64,000 bases of DNA from Streptomyces sp. Ncost-T10-10d (GCF_900091955.1 NZ_FMDF01000030.1:1-64000), one strand, 5' to 3'. Shown: positions 28,954 to 37,690, numbered from the stretch's first letter. The notes: generated by a model not told the origin, from the letters alone. A program made the numbers and translations.

Positions 28954-30306
28954 CTACTGGTCCCGGTACATCTCGGCGACCAGGAACGCCAGGTCGAGGG
29001 ACTGGCTGCGGTTGAGCCGCGGGTCGCATGCCGTCTCGTAGCGCTGGTGCAGATCGTCCACGAAGATCTCGTGTCCGCCACCGACGCACTCGGTGACATC
29101 GTCACCGGTGAGCTCGACATGGATGCCGCCCGGGTGCGTGCCGAGACCCTTGTGCACCTCGAAGAAGCCCTTGACCTCGTCGAGGACGTCGTCGAAGCGA
29201 CGGGTCTTGTGGCCGGAGGCGGCCTCGAAGGTGTTGCCGTGCATCGGGTCGGTCACCCACGCCACGGTGGCACCGGAGGCGGTGACCTTCTCGACCAGGT
29301 CGGGGAGCTTGTCGCGGACCTTGTCGGCGCCCATGCGGACGATGAAGGTCAGTCGGCCCGGCTCGCGCTCGGGGTCGAGGCGTTCGATGTAGCCGAGCGC
29401 CTCGTCGACGGTGGTCGTCGGGCCGAGCTTGATGCCGATGGGGTTACGGATCTTCGAGGCGAACTCGATGTGCGCGCCGTCCATCTGGCGGGTGCGCTCA
29501 CCGATCCAGACCATGTGGCCGGAGGTGTCGTACAGCTCACCGGTGCGCGAGTCGGTGCGGGTCAGCGCCGACTCGTAGTCCAGCAGCAGCCCCTCGTGCG
29601 AGGAGTAGAACTCGACCGCCTTGAACTCGGCCGGGTCCGTACCGCACGCCTTCATGAAGTTCAGCGCGTTGTCGATCTCGCGGGCGAGCGCCTCGTAGCG
29701 CTGGCCGGACGGCGACGACTTCACGAAGTCCTGGTTCCAGGCGTGCACCTGGCGCAGGTCGGCGTAACCGCCGGTGGTGAAGGCACGGACCAGGTTCAGC
29801 GTGGAAGCGGATGCGTGGTACATCTGCTTCAGCCGCTCGGGGTCCGGGACGCGGGCTTCCTCGGTGAAGGCGAAGCCGTTGACGGAGTCGCCGCGGTAGG
29901 TCGGCAGGGTGACGCCGTCGCGGGTCTCGGTCGACTTGGAGCGCGGCTTGGAGTACTGCCCGGCGATCCGGCCCACCTTGACGACGGGCACGGAGGCCGC
30001 GTAGGTCAGGACGGCGCTCATCTGGAGCAACGTCTTCAGCTTGGCCCGGATGTGGTCGGCCGACACGGCGTCGAAGGCCTCGGCGCAGTCACCGCCCTGC
30101 AGCAGGAACGCCTCGCCCTTGGCGACGGCTCCCATGCGGGCACGCAGCTGGTCGCACTCGCCCGCGAAGACGAGCGGCGGATAAGACGCGAGGTCCGCGA
30201 GTACATCGCGCAGAGCCTCGGCATCGGGGTACTCGGGCTGCTGCGCCGCGGGAAGGTCTCGCCAGGTGTTGCCACCGGCGACAGAGGTATTGGCGTTCAC
30301 GGTCAC
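28954..30306 (-). CDS. aroH: Class II 3-deoxy-7-phosphoheptulonate synthase (DAHP synthase)
   Basis: Condenses PEP and erythrose-4-phosphate at the entry to the shikimate pathway. The 450-residue plant-like (class II) enzyme shows TWRDLPAAQQPEYPD, PPLVFAGECDQLRARM, FLLQGGDCAEAFD, KVGRIAGQYSKPRS, and VTDPMHGNTFEA. I chose the GTG at 30306, which gives the conserved N-terminus MTVNA and lies seven bases after a TAGTGT box on the minus strand, suggesting a leaderless mRNA. It is divergent from the attenuated trpE, so the first step and the Trp branch share a control region. Confidence 0.95.
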   Translation of the reverse strand: MTVNANTSVAGGNTWRDLPAAQQPEYPDAEALRDVLADLASYPPLVFAGECDQLRARMGAVAKGEAFLLQGGDCAEAFDAVSADHIRAKLKTLLQMSAVLTYAASVPVVKVGRIAGQYSKPRSKSTETRDGVTLPTYRGDSVNGFAFTEEARVPDPERLKQMYHASASTLNLVRAFTTGGYADLRQVHAWNQDFVKSSPSGQRYEALAREIDNALNFMKACGTDPAEFKAVEFYSSHEGLLLDYESALTRTDSRTGELYDTSGHMVWIGERTRQMDGAHIEFASKIRNPIGIKLGPTTTVDEALGYIERLDPEREPGRLTFIVRMGADKVRDKLPDLVEKVTASGATVAWVTDPMHGNTFEAASGHKTRRFDDVLDEVKGFFEVHKGLGTHPGGIHVELTGDDVTECVGGGHEIFVDDLHQRYETACDPRLNRSQSLDLAFLVAEMYRDQ

Positions 30307-30313
30307 ACCGACA

Positions 30314-30319
30314 ACACTA
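30314..30319 (-). promoter_or_regulatory. Candidate -10 box for a leaderless aroH transcript
   Basis: On the minus strand TAGTGT is followed by seven bases and the GTG at 30306. No ribosome binding site is visible. Confidence 0.45.
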
Positions 30320-30370
30320 CGGGGTTCGGCGGTGCGTCCATCCGTAGGCTCAATAGTTGAGACGCGCGCT

Positions 30371-30389
30371 CGGATGACGTGGTCATCCG
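30371..30389. promoter_or_regulatory. Palindrome CGGATGAC-N3-GTCATCCG between aroH and trpL
   Basis: Two perfect 8-base arms flank GTG. It lies just upstream of a TAGGGT box (30391-30396) that is seven bases before the trp leader ATG. It could be an operator shared by both divergent genes, but no known regulator is assigned. Confidence 0.45.
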
Positions 30390-30403
30390 TTAGGGTTCGG
30401 AAC

Positions 30404-30460
30404 ATGTTCGCGCAGACAAACCAGAACTGGTGGTGGACCGCTCATCCGGCGGCCCACTGA
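30404..30460 (+). CDS. trpL: Trp leader peptide
   Basis: An 18-residue peptide, MFAQTNQNWWWTAHPAAH, with three consecutive Trp codons at 30431-30439. Stalling at these codons when charged Trp-tRNA is scarce would favour an antiterminator over the hairpin at 30486-30508. A TAGGGT box at 30391-30396 lies seven bases before the ATG, so the leader peptide may start at the mRNA 5' end. Confidence 0.93.
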   Translation: MFAQTNQNWWWTAHPAAH

Positions 30461-30485
30461 TCGATCGCGCGCAACAGACCACGCG

Positions 30486-30508
30486 AAGGCCGCCCGAGGG
30501 GCGGCCTT
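30486..30508 (+). terminator. Trp attenuator terminator
   Basis: A perfect 10-bp stem (AAGGCCGCCC with GGGCGGCCTT) around GAG is followed by TTCTCTGTGTT-like pyrimidine-rich sequence. It lies between the Trp leader peptide and trpE, as expected for transcription attenuation. Confidence 0.9.
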
Positions 30509-30554
30509 CTCTGTGTTCAGGGAGCCGTTCCTCCATCCGGAAGGAACACCCCCC

Positions 30555-32495
30555 ATGTCTCAGCCTCACCGCACCGACCTGGTCATCGAGAGGCTTCTTG
30601 GTGACGACTGCCCGCCGTTCGCGCTGCTGCGCCGGCGCACCCCCGGCCACGACCAGGACACCGTCGAGGTGCTGATCGGCCGGGTGCGGGAAGTGGACCG
30701 GCTCGCCGACCTCCCGGTCGGTGCGCTGCCCTCGCTCGCCCTGGTGCCGTTCCGGCAGATCGCCGAGCGCGGTTTCGATGTGCGCGACGACGGGACGCCG
30801 CTGTCCGTGCTGGCCGCGGAGGAGACGTACGAGCTGCCGCTGGCCGAGGTGCTGGACCACCTGCCGGTCCATGACGTGCGGGTCGAGGGCGGCGCGTTCG
30901 ACGTCCCCGACGAGGAGTACGCCGGGATCGTCCGGCGGGTCATCGAGGACGAGATCGGGCAGGGAGAGGGAGCGAACTTCGTCATCCGGCGGACCTTCCG
31001 GGGCGAGATCCCCGGCTTCGGCCGGGCCGACGCGCTGGCCCTCTTCCGGCGGCTGCTGGCCGGTGAGCGTGGCGCGTACTGGACGTTCGTCGTGCACACA
31101 GGTGACAGCGGGCCCGAAGGGCGCTCGTCGTCGGGGCAACGGGCGACGGGTGGGCGGACGCTCGTCGGTGCCAGCCCCGAGGTACATGTGCGGATGTCCG
31201 GCGGGACGGTCGTGATGAACCCGATCAGCGGCACGTACCGCTACCCCGCCGAGGGGCCGACCGCCGAGGATCTGCTGGCCTTCCTCTCCGACCACAAGGA
31301 GAGGGACGAGCTCTCCATGGTGGTCGACGAGGAACTCAAGATGATGTGCACCGTCGGCGACATGGGCGGGGTGGTGGTCGGGCCGCGGCTCAAGGAGATG
31401 GCCCATCTCGCACACACGGAGTACGAGCTGCGCGGGCGTTCCTCGCTGGATGTGCGGGAGGTGCTGAGGGAGACCATGTTCGCGGCGACGGTCACCGGCT
31501 CCCCCGTGCAGAACGCCTGCCGGGTCATCGAGCGGTACGAGCCCGGCGGCCGCGGCTACTACGCGGGCGCGCTGGCGCTGCTGCGGCAGGAGCCGGGCGG
31601 GGCGCAGACCCTGGACTCACCGATCCTGATCCGTACCGCCGACATCTCGGCCGACGGGCAATTGCAGGTCCCTGTCGGGGCGACGCTCGTACGCCACTCC
31701 GATCCGGACAGCGAGGTCGCCGAGACCCATGCGAAGGCGGCCGGCGTGCTGGCCGCGCTGGGGGTGCGGCCGGGCCGGCCCCGGGCCGAGGCGGCACCTC
31801 CGCAGCTGGCGGCCGACCCGCGGGTGCAGGCGGCACTGGACGCCCGGCGCGACGGTCTCGCGCCGTTCTGGTTGCGGATGCAGGAGCGTACGCACGAGCT
31901 GTCCGGCCATGCGCTGGTGATCGATGGTGAGGACACCTTCACCGCGATGCTGGCGCATCTGCTGCGCTCCTCGGGGCTGGAGGTGTCGGTGCACCGCTAC
32001 GACGAGCCGGGGCTGCGCGGGCGCGTACGGGCACACGAGGGTCCGGTCGTGCTGGGCCCCGGGCCCGGGGATCCGGGTGACACCACCGACCCGAAGATGC
32101 GGCTGCTGCGCGAGTTCGCCGCGGAGCTGGTCCGTGATCACCGGCACGGGCTGCTCGGGGTCTGCCTCGGCCATGAGCTGATCGCGGCGGAGCTGGGTCT
32201 GGAGATCGTCCGCAAGACCGTGCCGTACCAGGGCACGCAGGCCCGGATCGATCTGTTCGGGCGGCCGGAGACGGTCGGCTTCTACAACAGCTTCACCGCG
32301 CGCTGTGACGACGGCGCGGTCACCGAGCTGGCTGCACACGGTGTCGAGGCGAGCCTGGACGAGGCGACCGGGGAACTGCATGCGCTGCGCGGGCCGGGCT
32401 TCGCCTCGGTGCAGTTCCACCCGGAGTCGGTGCTGACACTGCGCGGCGCGACGATCGTGGCCGGGCTGCTGGCAGGGCTGCCGGTGGCCGGCTGA
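30555..32495 (+). CDS. trpE: Fused anthranilate synthase (component I + glutamine amidotransferase)
   Basis: Converts chorismate and glutamine to anthranilate. Residues 1 to about 430 are the chorismate-binding TrpE part (GGTVVMNPISGTYRYP, EELKMMCTVGDMG, VTGSPVQNACRVIERYEPGGRGYYAG). The C-terminal 200 residues are a class I amidotransferase with the nucleophile in GVCLGHELIAAELG and the His-Glu pair in VQFHPESVL. The 646-residue fusion resembles PhzE/TrpEG-type enzymes. ATG 30555 follows GGAAGGAA. Control by the Trp attenuator upstream argues for the primary Trp pathway and against a dedicated antibiotic role. Confidence 0.95.
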   Translation: MSQPHRTDLVIERLLGDDCPPFALLRRRTPGHDQDTVEVLIGRVREVDRLADLPVGALPSLALVPFRQIAERGFDVRDDGTPLSVLAAEETYELPLAEVLDHLPVHDVRVEGGAFDVPDEEYAGIVRRVIEDEIGQGEGANFVIRRTFRGEIPGFGRADALALFRRLLAGERGAYWTFVVHTGDSGPEGRSSSGQRATGGRTLVGASPEVHVRMSGGTVVMNPISGTYRYPAEGPTAEDLLAFLSDHKERDELSMVVDEELKMMCTVGDMGGVVVGPRLKEMAHLAHTEYELRGRSSLDVREVLRETMFAATVTGSPVQNACRVIERYEPGGRGYYAGALALLRQEPGGAQTLDSPILIRTADISADGQLQVPVGATLVRHSDPDSEVAETHAKAAGVLAALGVRPGRPRAEAAPPQLAADPRVQAALDARRDGLAPFWLRMQERTHELSGHALVIDGEDTFTAMLAHLLRSSGLEVSVHRYDEPGLRGRVRAHEGPVVLGPGPGDPGDTTDPKMRLLREFAAELVRDHRHGLLGVCLGHELIAAELGLEIVRKTVPYQGTQARIDLFGRPETVGFYNSFTARCDDGAVTELAAHGVEASLDEATGELHALRGPGFASVQFHPESVLTLRGATIVAGLLAGLPVAG

Positions 32496-32505
32496 AGGGG
32501 GCGCG

Positions 32506-32532
32506 GGGACCCCGGAGAAGCTCCGGGGTCCC
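32506..32532. terminator. Bidirectional terminator between trpE and the dehydrogenase gene
   Basis: A perfect 12-bp stem (32506-32517 with 32521-32532) closes an AAG loop and is followed on the plus strand by GTTT. It separates two convergent genes by occupying nearly the whole 40-base gap. Confidence 0.85.
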
Positions 32533-32535
32533 GTT

Positions 32536-33537
32536 TCACCGGGAAAGCACCGGGACGAGGACGTTGTCGCTGGGGCGGTCGGCCAGATAGTCGGCGACGT
32601 TCTGGACGGTGGCGTCGATGATCTGGTCCACGGCGTCCTGGGTGTAGTACGCCTGGTGCGAGGTCACGATCACGTTCGGGAAGGTGACGAGCCGGGCGAG
32701 CGTGTCGTCGTCGATGCCCTCCAGGGACTTGTCGAGGAAGAAGAGCCCGGCCTCCGCCTCGTACACATCCAGCCCGACACCCAGAAGACGGCCCGCGCGC
32801 AACTCGGCGACCAGCGCCCTGGTGTCGATGAGTCCGCCGCGGCTGGAGTTGATCAGGATCGCGTCGTCCCTCATGTGCGCCAGGGCGTCCTTGCCGATGA
32901 TGTGGTGCGTCGAAGGCAGCAGCGGAACGTGCAGGCTGATCAGGTCGGAATCGGTGAGGAGCTGTTCCTTGTCCACGTATTCCATGCCGAGCCCGGCGCA
33001 GGCGGGGTTCTCGACGATGTCCCAGCCGAGCAGCTTCATGCCGAAGCCGTGGGCGATCCGGGTGAAGGCCTCGCCGATCTTGCCCGTACCGATCACCCCG
33101 GCCGTGCGGCCGTGCATGTCCCGGCCGAGGAGGCCGTCGAGCCGGAAATCGAAATCGCGGGTGCGGCTCGCGGCCCGGATGATGCGGCGATTGACCGCCA
33201 GCGCGAGCGTCCAGGCGAATTCCGCGACCGAGTAGGGCGAGTAGAAGGAGACCCGGGCGACCCGCAGGGCAAGCCGCTCGGCGACATCGAGATCGATGTT
33301 GTTGAAGCCGGTGGAGCGCTGGGCGATCATCTGCGTGCCACCCGCTGCGAGGGTCTGCAGGACGGCGCTGCTCAGATCCGCGTTGACGCTGGTGGAAATG
33401 ATCTCGTAGCCCGCCGCGATCGGTGCAGTGTCCCTGGTGAGGAAGACGTCCAGGCAACGGACCTCGTGCTGTCCGGCGAACGCCTTCTCGAGCAGCGGCT
33501 TCTCGTCGGACTGCACACCGAATGCCAGGATTTCCAT
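32536..33537 (-). CDS. D-2-hydroxyacid dehydrogenase (D-lactate dehydrogenase-like)
   Basis: NAD-dependent enzyme of the D-isomer-specific 2-hydroxyacid dehydrogenase family (333 aa), closest in character to fermentative D-lactate dehydrogenase. It has AQRSTGFNNIDLDVAERL, the Rossmann motif GVIGTGKIGEAFTRIA, INSSRGGLIDTRAL with the substrate Arg, GVGLDVYEAE with the catalytic Glu, and VTSHQAYYTQDAV with the catalytic His. The ATG at 33537 follows GGGAG. It lies 80 bp downstream of pfkA, separated by a terminator. Confidence 0.93.
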   Translation of the reverse strand: MEILAFGVQSDEKPLLEKAFAGQHEVRCLDVFLTRDTAPIAAGYEIISTSVNADLSSAVLQTLAAGGTQMIAQRSTGFNNIDLDVAERLALRVARVSFYSPYSVAEFAWTLALAVNRRIIRAASRTRDFDFRLDGLLGRDMHGRTAGVIGTGKIGEAFTRIAHGFGMKLLGWDIVENPACAGLGMEYVDKEQLLTDSDLISLHVPLLPSTHHIIGKDALAHMRDDAILINSSRGGLIDTRALVAELRAGRLLGVGLDVYEAEAGLFFLDKSLEGIDDDTLARLVTFPNVIVTSHQAYYTQDAVDQIIDATVQNVADYLADRPSDNVLVPVLSR

Positions 33538-33564
33538 GACTTCTCCCGTTCATTGTGCAGATCA

Positions 33565-33607
33565 GGGGGCATGGGCCGGTCATCGCGAATATACGGCCCA
33601 TGCCCCC
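33565..33607 (-). terminator. Hairpin terminator after pfkA
   Basis: Perfect 14-bp arms (33565-33578 and 33594-33607) flank a 15-base A/T-rich loop, 10 bases beyond the pfkA stop. Confidence 0.75.
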
Positions 33608-33617
33608 GGTGCGCCGC

Positions 33618-34646
33618 TCAGCCGAAGAAGACACCTGCTTCCGCGTAGAGGGCCGGGTCGACCGTCTTGAGCCGGGCGGTCGCCTCCGCGATCGGCACCC
33701 GGATGATGCCGGTGCCCTTCAGGGCGACCATCGTGCCGAAGTCGCCGTCCCGCACGGCATCGATCGCGTGCAGGCCGAAGCGGGTGGCCAGCCAGCGGTC
33801 GAAGGCGCTGGGGGTGCCGCCGCGCTGGACATGGCCGAGGACGGTCGTTCTGGCCTCCTTGCCGGTGCGGCTCTCGATCTCCTTGGCCAGCCATTCGCCG
33901 ACACCGGAGAGCCGGACGTGACCGAAGGAGTCGTGCGATCCGTCCTTGAGGATCATCTCGCCCTGCGCGGGCATGGCCCCTTCGGCGACCACCACTATCG
34001 GTGCGTAGCTCGCCCTGAAACGGGAGGTCACCCAGGCGCACACCTGATCGATGTCGAAGCGCTGTTCCGGGATGAGGATGACATTCGCACCGCCGGCCAG
34101 TCCCGAGTGGAGCGCGATCCAGCCCGCATGACGGCCCATCACCTCGACGACGAGAACGCGCATATGGGATTCGGCGGTGGTGTGCAGCCGGTCGATCGCC
34201 TCGGTCGCGATCCCGACAGCCGTGTCGAATCCAAAGGTGTAGTCGGTGGCGGAGAGGTCGTTGTCGATGGTCTTGGGAACGCCCACGCACTTGATGCCGT
34301 GTTCGTCGGACAGGGTCGCCGCCACGCCCAGGGTGTCCTCGCCGCCGATCGTGATGAGCGAATCGACCTCGTACTTGGCGAGGTTGTCCCTGATCCGGCG
34401 GACGCCGTGCTCCGCGCCGAGCGGATTGGTGCGCGAGGAACCGAGGATGGTGCCGCCGCGCGGCAGGATGCCGCGCACCGCCGGAATGGAGAGCGGCACC
34501 GTCTCGCCCTCCAGCGGGCCGCGCCAGCCGTCCCGGAATCCGATGAAGTCGTAGCCGTACTCCTGCACGCCCTTGCGGACGATGGCGCGGATGACCGCAT
34601 TGAGCCCGGGACAATCGCCGCCCCCGGTCAGTACTCCGACCCGCAT
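33618..34646 (-). CDS. pfkA: 6-phosphofructokinase
   Basis: Phosphorylates fructose-6-phosphate. The 342-residue product has GVLTGGGDCPGLNAVIR, GGTILGSSRTNP, IGGEDTLGVAA at residues 100-110, VPKTIDNDLS and VVEVMGRHAGWIALHS. Position 104 is Asp and the TIDND block is preceded by Lys; this pair is linked with pyrophosphate use in the PFK family, although actinobacterial group III enzymes include ATP users. The donor is therefore uncertain. A CRP-like site lies about 50 bp upstream. In S. coelicolor a pfkA gene lies next to the macRS two-component system, as here. Confidence 0.95.
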   Translation of the reverse strand: MRVGVLTGGGDCPGLNAVIRAIVRKGVQEYGYDFIGFRDGWRGPLEGETVPLSIPAVRGILPRGGTILGSSRTNPLGAEHGVRRIRDNLAKYEVDSLITIGGEDTLGVAATLSDEHGIKCVGVPKTIDNDLSATDYTFGFDTAVGIATEAIDRLHTTAESHMRVLVVEVMGRHAGWIALHSGLAGGANVILIPEQRFDIDQVCAWVTSRFRASYAPIVVVAEGAMPAQGEMILKDGSHDSFGHVRLSGVGEWLAKEIESRTGKEARTTVLGHVQRGGTPSAFDRWLATRFGLHAIDAVRDGDFGTMVALKGTGIIRVPIAEATARLKTVDPALYAEAGVFFG

Positions 34647-34693
34647 GGAAGCATCCCTTCGCCGAAGTGAGCCCCCCGACCACCACGTTAATC

Positions 34694-34707
34694 GTGATCC
34701 AGGTCAC
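34694..34707. promoter_or_regulatory. CRP-like site before pfkA
   Basis: GTGATCCAGGTCAC fits GTGA-N6-TCAC, the CRP/FNR-family consensus that Streptomyces Crp also uses. It lies 48 bp upstream of the pfkA start. It is a short motif and a chance match is possible. Confidence 0.4.
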
Positions 34708-34789
34708 TCAGGGATGGGGTGGAAGGTCAAATCCGTTGCGTTACGGGGCGGTTGGTCTCACAGGTGCGGAGCTGCACGCTCCGGCGCGT

Positions 34790-35482
34790 TCAGGCATCGT
34801 CGAGGCCGCGCTCGATCGCGTACCGCACGAGCTCCACCCGGTTGTGCAACTGGAGCTTGCCCAGGGTGTTCTGCACGTGGTTCTGGACGGTGCGGTGCGA
34901 GATGACCAGACGCTCGGCGATCTGCTTGTACGAGAGCCCTTTGGCGACCAGCCGCAGCACCTCGGTCTCGCGCTCGGTGAGCTGCGGGGCCTTGGGTTCG
35001 TCGGAGGCGACGGGCGTCGGGTCGGAGGCGAGCCTGCGGTACTCGCCGAGGACGAGTCCGGCGAGGCCCGGGGTGAAGACGGGGTCGCCGACGGCGGTGG
35101 ACCGCACGGCCTCGGTCAGCTCCTGCGTACTGGCCGACTTGAGCAGATAGCCGGTGGCGCCGGACTTGACCGCCTCCAGTACGTCGGCGTGCTCGCCGCT
35201 CGCGGAGAGCACCAGGACGCGCAGTCCGGGGTGGGAGCCGACGAGTTCCTTGCAGACCTGTACGCCGGGCATGCCGGGCAGGTTGAGGTCGAGTACGAGG
35301 ACGTCGGGGGTGGTGGCCTTCGCCCTGCGGACGGCCTGCGGCCCGTCACCGGCGGTCGCCACCACTTCGAAACCGGACTCGGAAAGATCGCGGGCGACTG
35401 CATCGCGCCACATCGGGTGGTCGTCGACGACCATCACCCTGATGGTCCGCTCCTCGGCACCCTGGATGTTCTCCGTGCTCAT
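34790..35482 (-). CDS. macR: NarL/LuxR-type response regulator (MacR-like)
   Basis: A 230-residue regulator. The receiver has VMVVDDHPMWRD (acidic pocket), the phospho-acceptor Asp in VLVLDLNLPGMPG and the switch Lys in GYLLKSAST. The C-terminal LuxR helix-turn-helix is LTERETEVLRLVAKGLSYKQ and following HRTVQNHVQNTLGKL. Its start overlaps the kinase stop by four bases (ATGA). Next to pfkA in S. coelicolor the pair SCO2120/2121 is MacRS, which controls development and antibiotic production; I assign the symbol from that synteny, recalled from memory. Confidence 0.88.
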   Translation of the reverse strand: MSTENIQGAEERTIRVMVVDDHPMWRDAVARDLSESGFEVVATAGDGPQAVRRAKATTPDVLVLDLNLPGMPGVQVCKELVGSHPGLRVLVLSASGEHADVLEAVKSGATGYLLKSASTQELTEAVRSTAVGDPVFTPGLAGLVLGEYRRLASDPTPVASDEPKAPQLTERETEVLRLVAKGLSYKQIAERLVISHRTVQNHVQNTLGKLQLHNRVELVRYAIERGLDDA

Positions 35483-36702
35483 CTTGCTGATCCCGCCTTC
35501 CCCCGTGAAACCTTCGGAACCTTCAACTCGACCTCGGTGCCCTGGCCGGGCACCGAAATCAACTCCGCCGTGCCGCCCAGGTCACGCAGCCGCCCCCGGA
35601 TCGACAGGGCGACCCCCATCCGTCCCTCGCCCTCGGCCTGGGCGAGCCGCCCGTCCGGGATGCCGGGGCCGTCGTCCCGGACCGTCACGATCACCTCGTC
35701 CGGCCAGTCCTCGACGAGGATCCAGGCCTGGGCATTCTCCCCCGCGTGGACCCTGACATTGTCCAGGGCGGCACTGACAGCGGCTGCCAGCTCCTTCGCC
35801 GCCCCGGGAGCGAGCAGCACCGGTGCGCCGGGCTCCGCGAAACTGATCCGGGAGCCGGCGTGCGGGGCGAGCAGGGAGCGCAGATCGCAGTCGGCCTGCC
35901 CGGACGGCTCGTCGTCGACCTCCACGCTGCGGACCACGGCGCCCTCGGCGGCGTCCTCGGAGACTCGGGTGGTGGGCACCAGACCGCTGGAGACCAGGGT
36001 GCGCAGGGCGACTTCCTGCTCCCCGGCCATCCGGCCCAGTTCGGCGGCCTCGCCGCCCAGCGCCGTGCCGCGCCGCTGCACCATCGCGAGGACCTGGAGC
36101 ACGCTGTCGTGGATGTCGCGGGCCAGCCGTTCCCGCTCGCGGGTGGCGGCCTCGATCTCCAGGGCGCGGGCGAGGGTGCGCTCACTGGCCCTGGCCACCT
36201 CGACGACGTAACCGATGGCGATGGAGGCGACCCAGACCAGCAGGACGTTGTGGAAGGTGTCCCGGCTGGGCTCGCCGCGCTCGATGATGTTGGCGACGGC
36301 GACGAAGGTGGAGGCGAAGGCCGCCCAGCGCCAGCCCCCCTTGATCGCGAAGGCCAGCACGGAGCCCGCGGTCCAGATGGACGGCAGCGTCGGACCGTCG
36401 ACGTGCTGGGCCTCGAAGTCGGCGAGCGGGGTGAGGAGGATGCCCACGAGGGCGAGGGCCAGGTCGGCGCCGAGGAAACGCTTGGTGCAGGCGACGGCGC
36501 CCGCGACCTTCGGAAGGGTGCCGAGCGTCCAGGCCGCCATCACCACCAGGAAGACGATGGCCACCCAGGGCCGGTCGTACCTGTCCCGGCCGAAGACGGC
36601 CAGCAGGATCGCGTAGAGCATCGTCAGAATGCGGTACGCAGTCAGCGCACTCCACAGCGGCTGCTCGACCGACATGCGCACGACCCGCTCGCGCCTGGCC
36701 AT
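35479..36702 (-). CDS. macS: Sensor histidine kinase (MacS-like)
   Basis: A 407-residue kinase of the HisKA_3 type. Residues 1 to about 190 contain around five or six membrane segments forming a sensor. The phospho-acceptor is in RLARDIHDSVLQVLAMVQ, and the ATP domain has VTVRDDGPGIPDG and GRMGVALSIRGRL near the C-terminus. The ligand is not evident. ATG 36702 is taken; ATG 36675 is an alternative. It is translationally coupled to the regulator downstream. Confidence 0.9.
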   Translation of the reverse strand: MARRERVVRMSVEQPLWSALTAYRILTMLYAILLAVFGRDRYDRPWVAIVFLVVMAAWTLGTLPKVAGAVACTKRFLGADLALALVGILLTPLADFEAQHVDGPTLPSIWTAGSVLAFAIKGGWRWAAFASTFVAVANIIERGEPSRDTFHNVLLVWVASIAIGYVVEVARASERTLARALEIEAATRERERLARDIHDSVLQVLAMVQRRGTALGGEAAELGRMAGEQEVALRTLVSSGLVPTTRVSEDAAEGAVVRSVEVDDEPSGQADCDLRSLLAPHAGSRISFAEPGAPVLLAPGAAKELAAAVSAALDNVRVHAGENAQAWILVEDWPDEVIVTVRDDGPGIPDGRLAQAEGEGRMGVALSIRGRLRDLGGTAELISVPGQGTEVELKVPKVSRGKAGSAR

Positions 36703-36752
36703 TTCCCCACCCCCCGGACGGAAACGACGCGGTTACGCGCCGGACCGTTCCG

Positions 36753-37496
36753 TCATCCCTGCATTCCGGACTCTCTGGCCGCTTGCTTCTGCTCCTCGGC
36801 GCGGCGCTTCGCCTCATCGGCGATCTGCCGCTTGGCGGCGGTCGCGTAGATGTCCACGTATTCCTGGCCGGAGAGCTTCATGATCTCGTACATCACCTCG
36901 TCGGTGACCGAGCGAAGGATGAAGCGGTCCCCCTCCATGCCGTGGTAACGGCTGAAGTCGAGCGGCTTGCCGATCCTGATCCCCGGACGCATCAGCTTGG
37001 GGATCACCTGGCCCGGCGGCTGGATCTTCTCCGTGTCGATCATCGCGACGGGGATGACAGGCGCTCCGGTGGCCAGCGCCACCCGGGCGAGTCCGCCGGG
37101 CTTGCCGCGGTAGAGACGGCCGTCGGGCGAGCGGGTGCCCTCCGGGTAGATGCCGAAGAGCCCGCCGCTCTCGATGACCTCGATGCCCGCCTTGATGGCC
37201 GCCTCGCCGGCGCCTCGGGCACCCGAGCGGTCCACCGGGAGCTGGCCGACGCCCTTGAAGAAGGCGGCGGTCAGTTTGCCCTTCACGCCGGGCGCGGTGA
37301 AGTACTCGGACTTGGCGATGAAGGTGACCTTGCGGTCCAGGACGGCCGGCAGGAAGAAGGAATCGGAGAACGACAGATGGTTGCTCGCGAGGATCGCCGG
37401 TCCCTGCGCGGGGATGTTCTCCAGGCCCTCCACCCATGGCCTGAAGGCGAGCTTCAACGACCCGCCGATGGAGAACTTCATTGCGCCGTAGATCAA
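36753..37496 (-). CDS. plsC: 1-acyl-sn-glycerol-3-phosphate acyltransferase (PlsC family)
   Basis: Membrane-associated acyltransferase of phospholipid synthesis (247 aa). The catalytic HX4D motif is NHLSFSD, and the substrate motif is GIYPEGTRSPDGRLYRGKPGG. A TTG start at 37496, eight bases after GGAGG, gives the conserved N-terminus MIYGAMKFSIGG; ATG 37481 is the alternative. The C-terminus is a charged helix rich in Lys, Arg, Glu and Gln. It is downstream-independent and lies 50 bp before the two-component genes in the same direction. Confidence 0.92.
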   Translation of the reverse strand: MIYGAMKFSIGGSLKLAFRPWVEGLENIPAQGPAILASNHLSFSDSFFLPAVLDRKVTFIAKSEYFTAPGVKGKLTAAFFKGVGQLPVDRSGARGAGEAAIKAGIEVIESGGLFGIYPEGTRSPDGRLYRGKPGGLARVALATGAPVIPVAMIDTEKIQPPGQVIPKLMRPGIRIGKPLDFSRYHGMEGDRFILRSVTDEVMYEIMKLSGQEYVDIYATAAKRQIADEAKRRAEEQKQAARESGMQG

Positions 37497-37690
37497 CTCG
37501 GGTGCCTCCTGTGTGCTGTCCGACAGACCTTAACCCGTGGGGCCGTCCGCGCTCCCGCCCGGCACGGAGCCGAGGCGGCGGCTGGGGCCGTGACGGCCCT
37601 GGTCGGTGTCGGTCCGGTCGCGTACGGTGAAGTAATCCTTCTGCACTCCCCCTTTCGCTCCCCTTCGAGCCTCACGAACAGGAGACCCCG

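Noticed and set aside
34740..34789. Small hairpin CGGAG/CTCCG before macR's stop
   Set aside because: Only five base pairs; too weak to call a terminator.
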